This document shows positions 1 to 11,832 of a stretch of DNA of 64,000 nt, piece after piece. This stretch comes from Benincasa hispida. Taxonomy: Eukaryota > Streptophyta > Magnoliopsida > Cucurbitales > Cucurbitaceae. The notes below the pieces were generated by a model, which saw only the letters and a program-made list of their open reading frames with translations, searched no databases and was not told where the DNA came from. Both the position numbers and the translations under genes were made by a program. Within the stretch, counting starts at the first letter, position 1; each line of letters begins with the position of its first letter. The stretch lies in the NCBI RefSeq assembly GCF_009727055.1, contig NC_052350.1:18860136-18924135 (forward strand), in the 5' to 3' direction.

Positions 1-900
1 TCAAAAGAGAAAGTCAAACCTCTTTGTATTTTAGGTAGATTAGCTCAGTTGAGATCACTAAATTTTGTCAAATGAGAAATGACTAAACTGAACTCTCAAG
101 TGGTCATTAGAAGAAAGGTCTTAATAAATAATTTTACACCAACAAGCTCAATGGTAAGTAATTTTTCCTATACTTAGGCTAGATACTTAATGTACTAACT
201 TAGACATCGATGTGAATATTCTCTACAGACTGACTTCACTAACGCACTTGAAATAGAGATGTGAGCCGAAAGAGAGCTCAAAGTCCGCATGCAAGTTTTT
301 CATCCCAACAAAATGCTATACTATGAGAGAGAGATTAGAGTTTCAATTGGTTTATGATCTGGAAAGTTATTATTATTATTTTTTTTAATAGTGATTTAAA
401 AGGATAAATTTTGAATAAACAAATCTATTTTTACTATATTAAACATGTCTAGTTGTAATTTTAAAAGTTTTAAATTTAAATTTGAATTTTTAACGTGTTA
501 TTGTTGTAAGAGAAGAAAGATATTGGAACTAGGGAAGAAAGAATGTTTTCGACTACAATTGAAAAAAAAAAATGACAAGAGACGAGAAATTCTTCATCGA
601 AAAGGAAATATTACAAATTTTTAGGATTAACATGAAATTTTAAGTACTTAATTGAAAATTCCGATTTATTTTAAATCCACGTAGGAAAAATCCAAACAAG
701 AATTTTTCTACAAATGCAGTTTGTTCTCTTCAACATTTTATTTTCCATTTTCTTCGTATAGATTAATTTAACCAACAAAATCATAATTGAAAAATTCAGT
801 TTAAATCTTGAAATTCGATATAGAAAAACGTTCAATTTTTAGTAATTAGGTTTCATGGAAGTTTTATAAGGTTTTGATTACACGAATTATATAATTTCAT
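1..900. other. AT-rich intergenic DNA, no gene seen
   Basis: No open frame with recognisable protein similarity and no complete terminal repeats are visible. A TAGCTCAGTTG word near 45 resembles a pol III A box, but no B box follows it. This is probably old, decayed repeat DNA. Confidence 0.5.
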
Positions 901-904
901 ACAT

Positions 905-1360
905 CAATTTATAATTTCATCTCAAAATTGAATTATTTACGAACTTTATTTCCAACAAACCAAAATTAAGAAAAAATAATAATATATATATTTTTAATTT
1001 CATTCCAACTTTTTTTCATTAATTTTCACGTCATTTCGCTTCAAAATTTAATTGATGTAAGTTTTGTTTTTTACCATCCAAAGCTTTCATTTTCCATAAA
1101 CCAAATTTGAGAAAAATAATAACATATATTAATTTTTAACTTCATTCAAATATTTTTCTATTGAAATTCACATCATTTCACATCAAAATTCGATTGATGT
1201 AAGTTTTATTTTTTTTAATCTCCAAATGTCTCATTTCCAAGGAATCAAAATGGATAAAAATAAGAAATATTTATTTTTAATTTTATTCAAACATTTTTTT
1301 TCATTGAATTGTTGTAAGTCTTATTTCTTTTAGTATCCAAAGTTTCCATGTTCAAGAAAA
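905..1360. repeat. degenerate tandem repeat, unit about 120-140 bp
   Basis: The words ATTGATGTAAGTTTT, CATCCAAAG, CATTTTCC and TTTTTAATTTCATTC recur in the same order about three times, with TGTAAGT anchors near 1055, 1196 and 1312. The copies are AT-rich and strongly diverged. No coding potential is evident. It lies about 600 bp upstream of the CIPK6 promoter. Confidence 0.55.
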
Positions 1361-1762
1361 ATATTCTGAAAAAATAAAATAAAATGTGATATTATTTTGT
1401 AATTATCTTTCTATTTATTTTTAAAATTTTTGTTCTTGCATCGATACTCATATATATATATATTTACACTATATCTTTAAATATTACCTTACTTTATAGA
1501 AATGATGATTAAAAATCATCGAATATAATCTAATTTACCATAAAAATTTCATTAACTAATTGTAACAATTTTCATAAAATTTTTCAAAACCTACATTTAT
1601 ATTTCTATTTTATTGATATTTCTCGGACATTCATATTTCCATCGCCAACAATATTTCTAACTTTAATAAAAACAATACGGTCATTTGTGGCTGAGCATTC
1701 GGAAAAGCCGGTAGAGGGGCAGAATTGTAATAATGCACAACCAGATGGACGATTTTAAAGCG

Positions 1763-1840
1763 TGGGCCCTGACCTTGGAGGCCCACCATTATGGCCCATT
1801 TATCTCTCCAATGGTGCCCATTGAAAGAGCCATGACGTCA
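1763..1840 (+). promoter_or_regulatory. CIPK6 upstream element cluster (site II-like GGCCCA words, TGACGTCA)
   Basis: Within 80 bp there are three TGGGCC/GGCCCA words (1763-1768, 1780-1785, 1793-1798), the core of plant site II/TCP-type elements, and a palindromic TGACGTCA at 1833-1840, a typical bZIP (TGA-class) binding word. They sit 130-200 bp upstream of a good TATA box in an otherwise AT-rich region. The words are visible in the sequence; their use by these factor families is inference. Confidence 0.5.
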
Positions 1841-1966
1841 AAACTGGCGTAGCAGAATCAACCGCCATGATTCTGACACCTCCTTATCCTCAAGATCTAA
1901 TAACAACCGTCCGATCATTTCTTCAGTATCAGGGGTCAGAAAAGTAATTTCAAAATCTCCCGTCGC

Positions 1967-1973
1967 TATAAAA
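1967..1973 (+). promoter_or_regulatory. TATA box of CIPK6
   Basis: TATAAAA in the context GTCGCTATAAAATGG. With plant spacing, transcription would start near 1995-2005, giving a leader of about 340 nt before the kinase ATG. Confidence 0.6.
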
Positions 1974-2101
1974 TGGCGAAGAAATGCAGAGAATCAAAGA
2001 GACGAAGAGCGAACCTCCGCCGGTGGTCGGAGCTCTTTGAAAACCCTAAAGAAGAAAGTTCAGTTGGCCGTGAGTTTGCAGAGAAGGCTCCCTCTTAGGG
2101 A

Positions 2102-2210
2102 ATGCAGAGAGATGAGAGGAGATTTGTTTACAAGTTTCATCTCTAGTGGTCGAGCTGGCAACTGCATCGGCGGCCGGAACTGTCACAGGAAACACGTTGA
2201 AGACGGGTGA
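2102..2210 (+). promoter_or_regulatory. two overlapping uORFs in the CIPK6 leader
   Basis: If transcription starts near 2000, the first AUG in the leader is at 2102 and opens a 14-codon frame ending at 2146. A second AUG at 2112, in another frame, opens a 32-codon frame ending with TGA at 2208-2210. Both stop well before the kinase ATG at 2345, so they could lower translation of the main frame or allow reinitiation. A leader intron that removes part of this region cannot be excluded. Confidence 0.45.
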
Positions 2211-2344
2211 TCCATTTCTCCCTTCTTTCTCTTCCTCCTCAATCTCTTAATCTCTAATTAAGTAAAAGAAACAAAAAGGCGAGAAAGAATCTTTTGTATA
2301 CCAGTGTTTTTCTGTATTATAATCTTTGAAAAAAGATCGAATCG

Positions 2345-3637
2345 ATGGCGGAAAAGGATAGAGACGGTAATTCCGGTGTGCTCCATGGGAAGTATGAATT
2401 AGGTCGGCTTCTAGGGCATGGAACTTTCGCGAAGGTTTACCATGCCCGGAACTTGCAGACTGGGACGAGTATGGCGATGAAGGTCGTTGGGAAGGAGAAG
2501 GTGATAAAAGTAGGTATGATGGAGCAGATCAAGAGGGAGATCTCTGTGATGAAGATGGTGAAGCATCCAAACATTGTTGAGCTTCATGAGGTTATGGCGA
2601 GCAAATCGAAGATCTATTTCGCTATGGAGCTTGTTCGAGGTGGAGAATTGTTCTCCAAAATTTCCAAAGGTCGATTGAGAGAAGATGTGGCTAGGGTTTA
2701 CTTTCAGCAGCTGATTTCCGCGATCGATTTCTGTCACAGTCGTGGAGTTTACCATAGGGACCTCAAACCGGAAAATCTTCTTCTCGACGACGAAGGAAAT
2801 CTTAAGGTAACTGATTTTGGACTCAGCGCATTTTCCGAGCACTTGAAACAGGATGGATTGTTGCATACAACTTGTGGTACGCCAGCGTATGTTGCGCCGG
2901 AAGTTATCGGGAAAAAGGGATACAACGGCGCCAAAGCCGATCTGTGGTCATGTGGAGTCATCCTTTACGTTCTCCTGGCCGGATTTCTTCCATTTCAGGA
3001 CGACAATATTGTATCCATGTACAGGAAGATTTACAGAGGAGACTTCAAGTGTCCGCCGTGGTTCTCATCGGAGGCCCGTCGACTAATCACCAAACTCCTC
3101 GATCCAAATCCAAGCACCAGAATTACAACTTCGAAGATCATGGAATCGTCCTGGTTCAGGAAATCAGTACCAAGGACTGTGGTGACGAAAGAGGAGCAGG
3201 AATTCAACGAGAGCAACGAGAAATTGAAGCAATCCGAAACGTTGAATGCATTCCATATAATTTCTTTATCAGAAGGGTTTGATTTGTCGCCGTTGTTCGA
3301 GGAGAAGAAGAGGGAAGAAAAAGAGGAGCTGAGATTTGCGACGACGAGGCCGGCGAGCAGTGTGATATCGAAGCTGGAAGAAGTGGCGAAGGCAGGGAAA
3401 TTCAGCATCAAGAAGAGCGAATCGAGGGTCAGATTGCAAGGCCAAGAGTGCGGAAGAAAAGGGAAACTGGCGGTGGCGGCGGAGATCTTCGCCGTGACGC
3501 CGTCGTTTCTGGTGGTGGAGGTGAAGAAAGATCATGGTGATACCCTCGAATACAACCAGTTCTGCAGCAAAGAGCTCCGGCCGGCGTTGAAAGACATCGT
3601 GTGGACATCACCGACGGAGAATTCCATGCCGGCTTGA
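2345..3637 (+). CDS. CIPK6: CBL-interacting protein kinase 6 (CIPK6/SnRK3-type)
   Basis: A 430-residue intronless Ser/Thr kinase. It is expected to be activated by calcium-loaded CBL sensors and to phosphorylate transporters and channels at membranes. The kinase domain spans about residues 17-271: glycine loop GHGTFAKV at 24-31, ATP lysine K46, helix-C E65, HRDLKPEN at 137-144 with catalytic D139, DFG at 157-159, and an activation loop ending in APE at 184-186. The regulatory half has the NAF/FISL CBL-binding motif [18 protein letters not shown] at 301-318, then a PP2C-interaction motif (about 331-364) beginning [17 protein letters not shown]. The N-terminus ([20 protein letters not shown]), the NAF block and the C-terminal stretch ([15 protein letters not shown]) match Arabidopsis CIPK6 as I remember it more closely than CIPK11, which fits the intronless CIPK clade. 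The start is the first in-frame ATG after a well-formed leader. All catalytic residues are intact, so the gene looks functional. Confidence 0.95.
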   Translation: MAEKDRDGNSGVLHGKYELGRLLGHGTFAKVYHARNLQTGTSMAMKVVGKEKVIKVGMMEQIKREISVMKMVKHPNIVELHEVMASKSKIYFAMELVRGGELFSKISKGRLREDVARVYFQQLISAIDFCHSRGVYHRDLKPENLLLDDEGNLKVTDFGLSAFSEHLKQDGLLHTTCGTPAYVAPEVIGKKGYNGAKADLWSCGVILYVLLAGFLPFQDDNIVSMYRKIYRGDFKCPPWFSSEARRLITKLLDPNPSTRITTSKIMESSWFRKSVPRTVVTKEEQEFNESNEKLKQSETLNAFHIISLSEGFDLSPLFEEKKREEKEELRFATTRPASSVISKLEEVAKAGKFSIKKSESRVRLQGQECGRKGKLAVAAEIFAVTPSFLVVEVKKDHGDTLEYNQFCSKELRPALKDIVWTSPTENSMPA

Positions 3638-4300
3638 GAATTAGGGAGAATTAAAGATTAATTCTAGAATTGACGCCATTGTTAGAATGCTTGTTTGCTT
3701 GTTTTTGTTCAGAATTTGAATTAGAGAATGGAAAGACGATGATGAAGCTTTCAGAAAGAGTATCCAACTCTCGAAAATTGTTTGTGTGTGTCAGTTTCGT
3801 TTTCTAATCATTATCGTGTTTATGTGCATATAATTGTTTGTAATCTTTCGCTTAAAATCCTCTAATTTTCGTTTCTTGTTCAATCTGAATAATGTTTTTG
3901 AAAAATTATTAACTTTCAAATGCTAATTTAATCAAGTTATCAAAATAATAATAATAATAATTTGACTATCAAATTATAGCAACTATTTACGAACTTTTAT
4001 CTTATATTAAATTCTAACTTTCTCCAAATAAAATAAATGGTTAGATATTAAAATTTATCTAGGTATTTGATGTATTATCTATTGAGAAGTATATTAAAAA
4101 ACTAAAATAAAATTACTCGAAAAATGTATAATTAGGGTGGAAAAGAATTTCATAAATAATCTCAATAATGTTAGCCTAGGAAGTATTTATGATATTTTTA
4201 TAATTTGAATGGTAGTTAAAATATAGAAGAATGGATAAATAATAATTTAAAAGAAAAAGGAGAAGAAGAAATTATGTAAGAGGGAATGTAAAGTGAAATT
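3638..4300. other. CIPK6 3' flank and AT-rich DNA
   Basis: T-rich 3'UTR-like sequence follows the stop for about 250 bp, then plain AT-rich DNA. There is no clean, uniquely placed poly(A) signal; several AATAAT/AATAAA-like words occur from about 3890 on. Confidence 0.4.
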
Positions 4301-4310
4301 TGTTGGGCCC

Positions 4311-4386
4311 AGTGTGTGTGTGTGTGTGTTCAATTATTAAGTATATGTTACCCTGTAAGGAAATATATGGTGTGTGTGTGTGTGTT
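4311..4386. repeat. two (GT)n microsatellites
   Basis: GT dinucleotide runs at about 4312-4329 and 4371-4385, separated by about 40 bp. They create a cysteine/valine-rich spurious reading frame. A possible polymorphic marker. Confidence 0.8.
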
Positions 4387-4795
4387 TTTTTGTTTAAATA
4401 TCAACACTTTTACACTATGCTCTTCAAACCCTATCTCTTCCCCTTCCAATCAAAACTCCACTTTGGTATAATATATAAAACTATTTGTACTTTCAAATTA
4501 GGAATATAACAATTAAAATGTTTCTGCTTTTTACAGTGATAACAAAAACATGTCTTTCTCATCAATCATTCTCAAATCAAAATTCATGCCTTCTAAAGCT
4601 TTGATTTCCCAACTTTTTAGATGGTAGAGTTCTTATTTTGTTTGTTCAATTTTTTTGATAAATTTTATTACTTTAACCCTACTTTGTTAATCATTTCATT
4701 TTTTATTTTTTATTTTCGAAGCTTAAGCCTCTTTTCTTTTCATTTCTTAAATTTTTGTGCATCTTGTCAAATTCTTAAAATAAAAACAAGGTTTT

Positions 4796-4902
4796 AAAGT
4801 CCCGTTTGATAACTATTTGGTTTTTGTTTTTATTTGATACAGTCAAAGAAGAAATTTAGAAGTGAAAACAAAAAATCAAATGGTTATCAAACAAGATCTT
4901 AA
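4796..4902. mobile_element. small palindromic MITE-like element (GTCCCGTTTGATAAC family)
   Basis: The left end reads AAAGTCCCGTTTGATAACTA and the right end AAATGGTTATCAAACAAGAT, near-inverted copies around a short core, giving a foldback of about 107 bp. Related ends occur at 17245/17803 and 21184/21725. No clear target-site duplication was resolved. Confidence 0.5.
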
Positions 4903-7900
4903 ATTTTGTTTTTTTTTTTTAAAAAAAAATATCCTGCAATTTTTTTCTTTTAAAAAAAACAAAATAAAAATCAATGTATAAAAATTAAATTTTTTAAAAA
5001 ATATAAATGCAATACCTGGAGTATAAAATTTTTTATGTGTTATGATTTATAACATTATTCATAACATCATTCAGTGAATTCTTTCATTATATAAAAAAAA
5101 AAAAATTAACAATACTTTTGAGATAAAATAGATTGTAATAGTGATATAAGTACTATGTAAAGTGCATTTTCTCATTTGTAAACATCAACGTTCACATTAA
5201 TTTTCATTTTTATTAAAAACAAACTATTCAAAATTATTGAATTTACACCATATTTGGTATGTACATATAGAGATATTAGAAGTTTTTTATTTTATTTTAT
5301 TTATCATTAATAATACTAATTTATGTCAATTAAATTATGTTTGATGTTTGAGAGATTAAAAATTTAAATTTACATTATCTTAAAATAAAAGAAAATATAA
5401 AAAGTTTGAAATTAACAATCCCAACATGTAAAAAATGAACTGGATCTAAATGTGCATCAAGTAATTACTTTTTCACTATTTCTAGAAAGCTATATTTAAA
5501 AATATATATATAAAAAGTTTTAAATTACTTTGTTTTGTCTGAAATTAAATCTTATTCAAATAATTACTTTTTCACTATTTCTAGAAAGCTATTTTCTCTA
5601 CTTTTGTTATTTTTTTCAAATATGTTCTAATTTGTAAAAGATAGCTTTTCCTAAATAATCCTCCTTTTCACAATATTCACTTTAATGATTTAAAAGATGC
5701 AATTTTTAGCATACTCCTTTGTGTGAAAGTTTATTATAACTTTGTAACTTGTCCACTAAAAAGTAATCATTTTAAATCAAAATAAAATTTAAGGCAAAAT
5801 CACGTTTCACTCCAAATTATCATGAAAAAAAAAAAAAAAAACAGTAAAAGCACTATTTATTTATTTACAATTCTATGGAACGGAGAATTCAACTTTATGT
5901 ACAAATATGTACAAATTATGACATTTGAATTATATTCATATTGAAAGTTAAAAGCATTTATATGCAAAAATAATTGTACAATTCATTTGACACTTAAACC
6001 TTATTTTAAATATTTATTCATCGCACATAATCGATAAATGTACGCAGAGATCCATCATTTTATTTATGGTTAAAATATTGTTTTTTCTTTAAATTTATTC
6101 AATATTAATTCATATACCTTAAATTAACTATTTTAATTCTTTATTTTCAATAAATCTTAAATTGACTTCTTCAAAATTAATTTCGACCAAAATTGATTAA
6201 AAATAAACAATAATTTTCATGCAAGAAAATACAATATTCAAATATATTTTCAAAATTTATAATAATACTACTCAATAACATTTTTTTAGAATCACTACAC
6301 ACAAACAGTGAGGATTAAAATTTTCATTTATTAAAATAATATGAAATAAAATTAGATAATTGGAAGTACAAACCATTGGACAAACTTCAAAATATAGGGA
6401 TAAAAATTGTATTTATAACATTTGTTTATTTGAGTGAAAATAAGTTTTTTTTACTCATTTTCTATCCTTACCACCACGCTTAATACTTTTTCATATTTAA
6501 AATATGAGAGGCCATTTGGTTAAGTTGGTGTTTGTTCATTTATCGAGTAACCCAATCTTTCTAATATACATATATATTTTAAATATTTTTCACAACTTAC
6601 CAAAGAATTTTATCTTTTCATCTATCTTTATTTTTCATATTTATCAAGTAATTTTATATTATTTTATTAATATATTTTTATAATTATCGAATAACTCAAT
6701 CTAACAATTCTACGCATCCCAAACATAGACTTACAAATTCCAATGGTCTCTACAATCATAAATATAATTTATACTTTAAAAAAAAAAATCATATAAGTCT
6801 AAAGTGAATGATGAATGATATTATGAATGTATGAGTTGTAAAGCTATGTGATTTTCTACTCCATTTCCAAAGTTTTATTTGCCATGTGGTGATCATGCAA
6901 TGTATTTGAGCTTCCTCCATCTTTCCCAATTACAATTTTGGGCTCTATTCATCCACCATCCCAAACACACCAATTATTTCATTACTTTTTTAAATGAAAT
7001 TTCACACCAAAATATCTATAAAAAAAAATATATATATTATATATATATTTTATGAGTTAATTGCAAAATCCACAAGTTATAACCTCAAATTTTTATCTTA
7101 CGGAGGTCTGTTTTTACAATTATTATAAATTTGAAGGTCTAATTTGAACATGTATATAAGTTTGATCGAAAGTTTGAAAGTATAATTATAATTATCATCA
7201 TACTCCATAGGTGGATTTTACAATTTACTCATTATTATAATAAGTTTTTAGTTTACTATTCTTCAAGTGAAAAGACACTAGATTTTGAATTTAGTTTAAA
7301 ATCTTATTTACATATATAGGGGGAAATAAAAAAGTCCTAACATGTGGGGAAGTCACATGAAAACAAAGCAATGTTTAAATGGAAATGTAGGGATGTGTTT
7401 GGCATTAGGTTTCACATGCCTTCCTTTGGCTTTGTTATGCCCACATATTATTATTATTATTATTATTGTTCCACTTTTGTGTTTGGCTTTATTTTCTCCA
7501 AGACAGAAAAAGGGCATAAAGGATGCATTTCTTAATAATATCACTTTCATAACCCCCCATTTTCCTCTTATCATTCTATTTTCTATAATGCTCTAAAAAA
7601 AAAAGAAATATATTTGGCTTCCATTTATTCAATTGTAAATTTAGTTTGTAAAATTGATTTGATTTTTTTGTTTTTGGTTTGCATATGTTTTTCTTTCCTT
7701 ATCGTATATACATGGAAAAAAAAAATGGTAGAGGGCAGATTGAAGAGCTTTATAAAAATGTTATACTGAACTTAACTAGCGATTTGAAAATAAAAATTTT
7801 GAAACGAGAAATTTAATTGAAGATATAATTATTTTAGTGTTTGTTTGGTAATAGATTTAGAAACTATATTCTAATTTAAAAAGTTTATCAATTTAAAAAC

Positions 7901-8680
7901 TGAACTTAAAAAGTGAGTTTTTACTAGTATTGTCCATGTTATAAATTTTGTATGAGTTTCTTAAATGAAATAGTATATTTATTAATTTTTTCTTTTAAAA
8001 AAACTTGTTGGATGTAGTTCTAAATTTTGAGAGTTCAAATTTCAAGTCTACATCTATAAAAACTTGTTTTGTGCATTTTATGGAGAAAATATAGTGTTTA
8101 TTACCGTTGTGATCTCCATCATCATAGTAAAACTTAATTAGGACTCGTACCTATCAATTAAAATCTCAAACTAATTAATTTATACCATTTAATAATGAAT
8201 ACTAGCTAATTTCACTTGATTCCATTTACCTGTAGTTCTTCCTAAATAAATAAGTAAAGAAAATAGAATCGATTGATTCATGAAAGTTTAGGATAAATTT
8301 GAATTTAAGGTTGAGTCATAATGGATAGAAAAAGAAAATAATAATGTGAGAGACATAATAATGTAGTGAAAATATTGGGGACATAAATAGAGCATAGAGA
8401 AGAAGAGAATATTGGGAAGGAGAAAGTGCATTTATTATTATGGTATGAAGAAGTGGCCTTTTATGCCACAGAAAGGTTCACAGAATGTCTCTTGAGGGAA
8501 TTTGAGGCTGAATTATAATCTCTCTTCTCTCTCTCTTCATAGTTGGAATTGGAATCACAAACTCACTTTTGTCAAATATCAACCACTACATCCTTCCTCC
8601 ATTGTCTTTATATTACCCATCTCTAATCTTTTTAAGGATCCCACCACAAATGTCATGTCCTATTCTTCTTTTTTATTATT
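4903..8680. other. AT-rich intergenic DNA, no gene seen
   Basis: Long A and T tracts and short repeats only, including a (TTA)n run near 7448-7468. The reading frames around 7342-7596 cross that microsatellite and have no family resemblance. No rRNA, tRNA or transposase signature was found. Confidence 0.5.
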
Positions 8681-9300
8681 ATTATTTTTCATTTTCAACA
8701 ACTTGAATGAAGATATACTTGTTTGAGATAGGATACAACCAAATATTTCACCTCTTTATTCAAAATATTGTATTTAAATCAGCTGAGTTATGTTCGGATA
8801 TACTTTTTTTTTCTTCGTATTCAAGGACTTAAATGAAGGTATACTTATTGCACATAGGAAGATCCAAATCTCTGACCTCTCGATTGAAAGTATATATCTT
8901 AACCAGTTGAATTATGTTCAAATTGGCATTTCTTATTCCATTTTCAAGAACTTGAATGAAGGTAGCCTCATTCGAGATGGGAGGATCCAAATATTTGACC
9001 TCTTAATTGAAAATATGTGTCTTAACCAATTGAGTTATATTCAAATTGACATGTTTTTTTCCATTCTCAAAAACTTGAATGAAGGTATGCTTGTTCGAAA
9101 TAGGAAGGCCGATATATTTTACCTTTCAATTGAAAATATATGTCTTAACTAGTTAAGTTATGTTCAAATTAGCATTTTTTTTTAAAAAAATTTCGATAAC
9201 TGGAATGAAGGTAGATTCCTTCGGAATGGGAATATTCAAATATTTGACCTCTTGATTCGAAATATATACCTTAATAAATTAAGTTATGTTCAAATTTTGT
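8680..9300 (-). repeat. tandem array of five SINE-derived units, period 123-126 bp
   Basis: The word ACTTGAATGAAGGTA and its variants mark copies starting at 8701, 8827, 8950, 9073 and 9199. Read on the minus strand, each unit resembles the 5' half of a tRNA-derived SINE: an A-box-like TAATTCAACTGGTTAAG, then GAGGTCAGA and a B-box-like GATTTGGATC. The 123-bp period is a multiple of three, so the plus strand carries a fortuitous 120-codon frame (8790-9152) repeating every 41 residues (FKNLNEG...NQLSYIQI). I regard this frame as an artefact of the array, not a gene. Confidence 0.7.
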
Positions 9301-10620
9301 CAATAGTTAAACCTTGGTTGGCCTTCACCCACTCATTCTACAACCCCAGACTCAATTAGAGGGAAATTGAAAACTATATCAAGAGTTAGAGAGGAGCAAA
9401 GATTTTCTAAGAAATGGAGAGCAGAGAAATAATTGGTAGAGTTGGGTATTGATCTGTATCAATGTTTGTCTGTTTGTTGTATTATCTTATATTATCATAA
9501 TAAATAAAGACTATACACTAGTTATGTTTGTCTGTTTGTTGTAATCAATCATGTTAAGATTACTTTACTTTAGAAAATTCAACTAATTCCATAAGCTTTT
9601 GTGCATGATTAAATTGACCACCTACCAATAAGGCAACAAGCTAGAAGAGCCATGCTGTTTTTGGAATTTATTCTTTATAAAAAGATTTTCTATGTAGTGC
9701 TTTTAGAGGGAGAGAGAGACAGAAAGAGATTAAAAAAAATTAAAAAAATCAATACATTAAGCATTGATCTTTTAATCCTAAAGTAAATTTTGATTAATGG
9801 AATTTGGTGGCTGTCTCGGTTTGGTGGTGGCTAGGAAACATCATTGAGAACAATGCTTTCCTTTCCTAACAAGTGGAGGATAATCTGATCATATGAGTAA
9901 TTTGTTTGCAAATAGACTGATAACATAATGTACACATTCATTTAAATTCACCCCAAAATAAAAAACCCTTTGTAAGGGTAATAATGATGATAACTTTTGT
10001 TATGTTAACGAATAAGAGTTGAATGTAGGTAGGATTTTAGAAAGAAAAAAAATTGGATTCAGACTGGGCTGAACCCATCTTTGTGTATCCATACTGCACA
10101 CAAATAAAAAAATTGAGATATATAAGATTAGATGCAGCTTAAACTACACGAAATCATTGCCCTTTTAAAAATTGGTTGAACATTTGTTCTAATTGCTTTA
10201 AATCTCGCTCACGGTGGCGTTCATACAGGAAATTCAGCCCAATAAAAGCCTGATTACAAATCTTAAAACTGAATACACAGTAACAAGACAGAGACAACCC
10301 AATGGAAATAAATTAAATATTTTGCCTCTCCTTTTTAACTTATATCTATATCTATTCACTCACCTGAAGTTTGAGGTTAAATCTCTACCACTACATTGGT
10401 TATTACATAAAAAATTCACGAGGGTGAAAACTACTGTAGAATTGCTCCTAATAGTGGGTACACAATTACCACACTAGAGTGTAAGTAATCTTAGCATTGT
10501 TCCAAAAAGAATCTCCCAAGCATACCTTAAATAAAATTTATTTAAGGTATTTGGTTTAATCACTACCAAACTACTAAAAATGGGAAAGGAACGATGGATG
10601 GAGAAAGGAAAAGAACTTAC
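9301..10620. other. intergenic DNA between the SINE array and the AP2/B3 gene
   Basis: AT-rich, with no recognisable coding region. A short direct repeat (TATGTTTGTCTGTTTGTTGTA-like) occurs near 9460 and 9520. The part nearest 10620 presumably contains the 3'UTR of the minus-strand AP2/B3 gene. Confidence 0.4.
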
Positions 10621-10622
10621 TT

Positions 10623-11645
10623 TCACTTGATGTGCACTCCAAACAGTTTGAAGCCCTTAACTTCAGAATCATCTTCGACTTCATCGTCTACGTGCTTAGG
10701 CGACACCAATTCCTCAACTTCTTCATGCCTCAAATCGAGCTGCAATGTGCTGCATGTGGTTTCATTCTCAACCAAGATATCACCGTTGTCGTCACGGTTT
10801 TTAACATCCACCACACAGAATGTAGTTTTAGAATCGCTTGCCTTAACTGCTTCACACAAGTAGAAAGCTATTGTGTCATTAGGCTTCAGTTCTTTTTCCT
10901 TCACAAATCGATTCCAACCACGCGTAAAAACATAGCTCTGGCTGCTTTTCCAATAACAGTATCGAAATTTCCAGAGTCTCATCATTTTGTCAAAAAATAC
11001 AAGCTGCACGCCACAATCATCATTGCCACCTTCCTCATTTTCTATTGCACTAGCTGATATGTGAGGGAAGTATTTAACAGCGTACTTCTTTGGGATGACC
11101 AATCTGTTCAACTTACCAACATCGCTAGGTGTTAGCTCCTTTTGAAAAAGTTGTTTAATAGATGTCCCTCCATTCTTATGCGCCTTTTCTGCAGAGGGAC
11201 TGGCTGACATTTGCGCGCTTTCGGAACATTCCCTCAAATACTCCGCAAATTTGGTTCTGTAAGAACCGTCCTTTAACATATTAAGCAAAGCTTCTGTAGT
11301 GTAAAGTTTCTGAAAGTTTGGCTCTTCAATAGTGAATTTGGTCCAAGGAAAGTTTCTATGACAATCTCCCCTCCTGATTCTGATAGCTGCACTATCATAA
11401 GCCATGGCTGCCTCATTTTCTGACTTGAATGTCCCAAGCCAAATACGCTGGTGATTAGCGTAAATTTGAGCACCCCAGTGGCCATTCTGCTGAGGCACAA
11501 TGCCTTTGAATTTTGAGGTTAAACTCCTTCCTTGTCTACTATTTCCATTAGCAGGAAAAGGATGAGTGACGCAGCTTGAATCCAAAGCTTCTCCAATTGC
11601 ATTCTCCCTGCTTTTCGAAATCGTACTTGACAACTCCTGTTTCAT
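10623..11645 (-). CDS. AP2/ERF and B3 domain transcription factor (RAV family, At1g51120/At1g50680-like)
   Basis: A 340-residue single-exon regulator expected to bind bipartite DNA sites in the nucleus. The AP2 domain is at about 45-101 (SKFKGIVPQQNGHWGAQIYA to CHRNFPWT, with WLGTF at 69-73). A linker YTTEALLNMLKDGSYRTKF follows at about 115-133. The B3 domain starts at about 165 (LFQKELTPSDVGKLNRLVIP) and runs to about 283. The C-terminus KGFKLFGVHIK contains a K/RLFGV motif, known in RAV proteins as a repression motif. The AP2 wording and the C-terminus resemble the Arabidopsis At1g51120/At1g50680 subgroup more than TEM1/TEM2/RAV1; those relatives are linked to growth and flowering control, but the role here is inference. 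The length is normal and no domain is broken. The ATG lies only 7 bases after a good splice-acceptor sequence, suggesting a leader intron. Confidence 0.92.
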   Translation of the reverse strand: MKQELSSTISKSRENAIGEALDSSCVTHPFPANGNSRQGRSLTSKFKGIVPQQNGHWGAQIYANHQRIWLGTFKSENEAAMAYDSAAIRIRRGDCHRNFPWTKFTIEEPNFQKLYTTEALLNMLKDGSYRTKFAEYLRECSESAQMSASPSAEKAHKNGGTSIKQLFQKELTPSDVGKLNRLVIPKKYAVKYFPHISASAIENEEGGNDDCGVQLVFFDKMMRLWKFRYCYWKSSQSYVFTRGWNRFVKEKELKPNDTIAFYLCEAVKASDSKTTFCVVDVKNRDDNGDILVENETTCSTLQLDLRHEEVEELVSPKHVDDEVEDDSEVKGFKLFGVHIK

Positions 11646-11652
11646 GGTGGTT

Positions 11653-11832
11653 CTGAGAAAAGATCAACCAACAAGATGAAGGATTAGATTTTGTGAACTT
11701 TTCTCGTTTACCATGCTAATTACCAGTTAAACAATTGTCTAATGTCATGCAAGGTGTTCATCAAAGTATAAACCTCCACTAATTGATCAAACAAATTAAT
11801 AAGTTATTGCATCCAAAGAAAAAAGCAGATAC
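11653..11832 (-). other. probable 5'UTR intron of the AP2/B3 gene
   Basis: On the minus strand, CTTTTCTCAG precedes AACCACCATG, a strong acceptor seven bases before the start codon. A plausible donor, CTG then GTATCTGC, lies about 180 bases upstream (near 11832). The upstream leader exon would then lie between about 11833 and 12070 or further. The donor choice is uncertain. Confidence 0.4.

Noticed and set aside
1973..2097. A 41-codon uORF starting at 1973
   Set aside because: Its ATG overlaps the TATA box, so it should lie upstream of the transcription start.
2411..3611. Frames on both strands within the CIPK6 coding region
   Set aside because: Shadows of the conserved kinase frame.
8790..9152. 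120-codon frame with 41-residue repeats as a repeat protein gene
   Set aside because: It coincides exactly with the SINE-derived tandem array whose period is a multiple of three; no family resemblance and no regular gene context.
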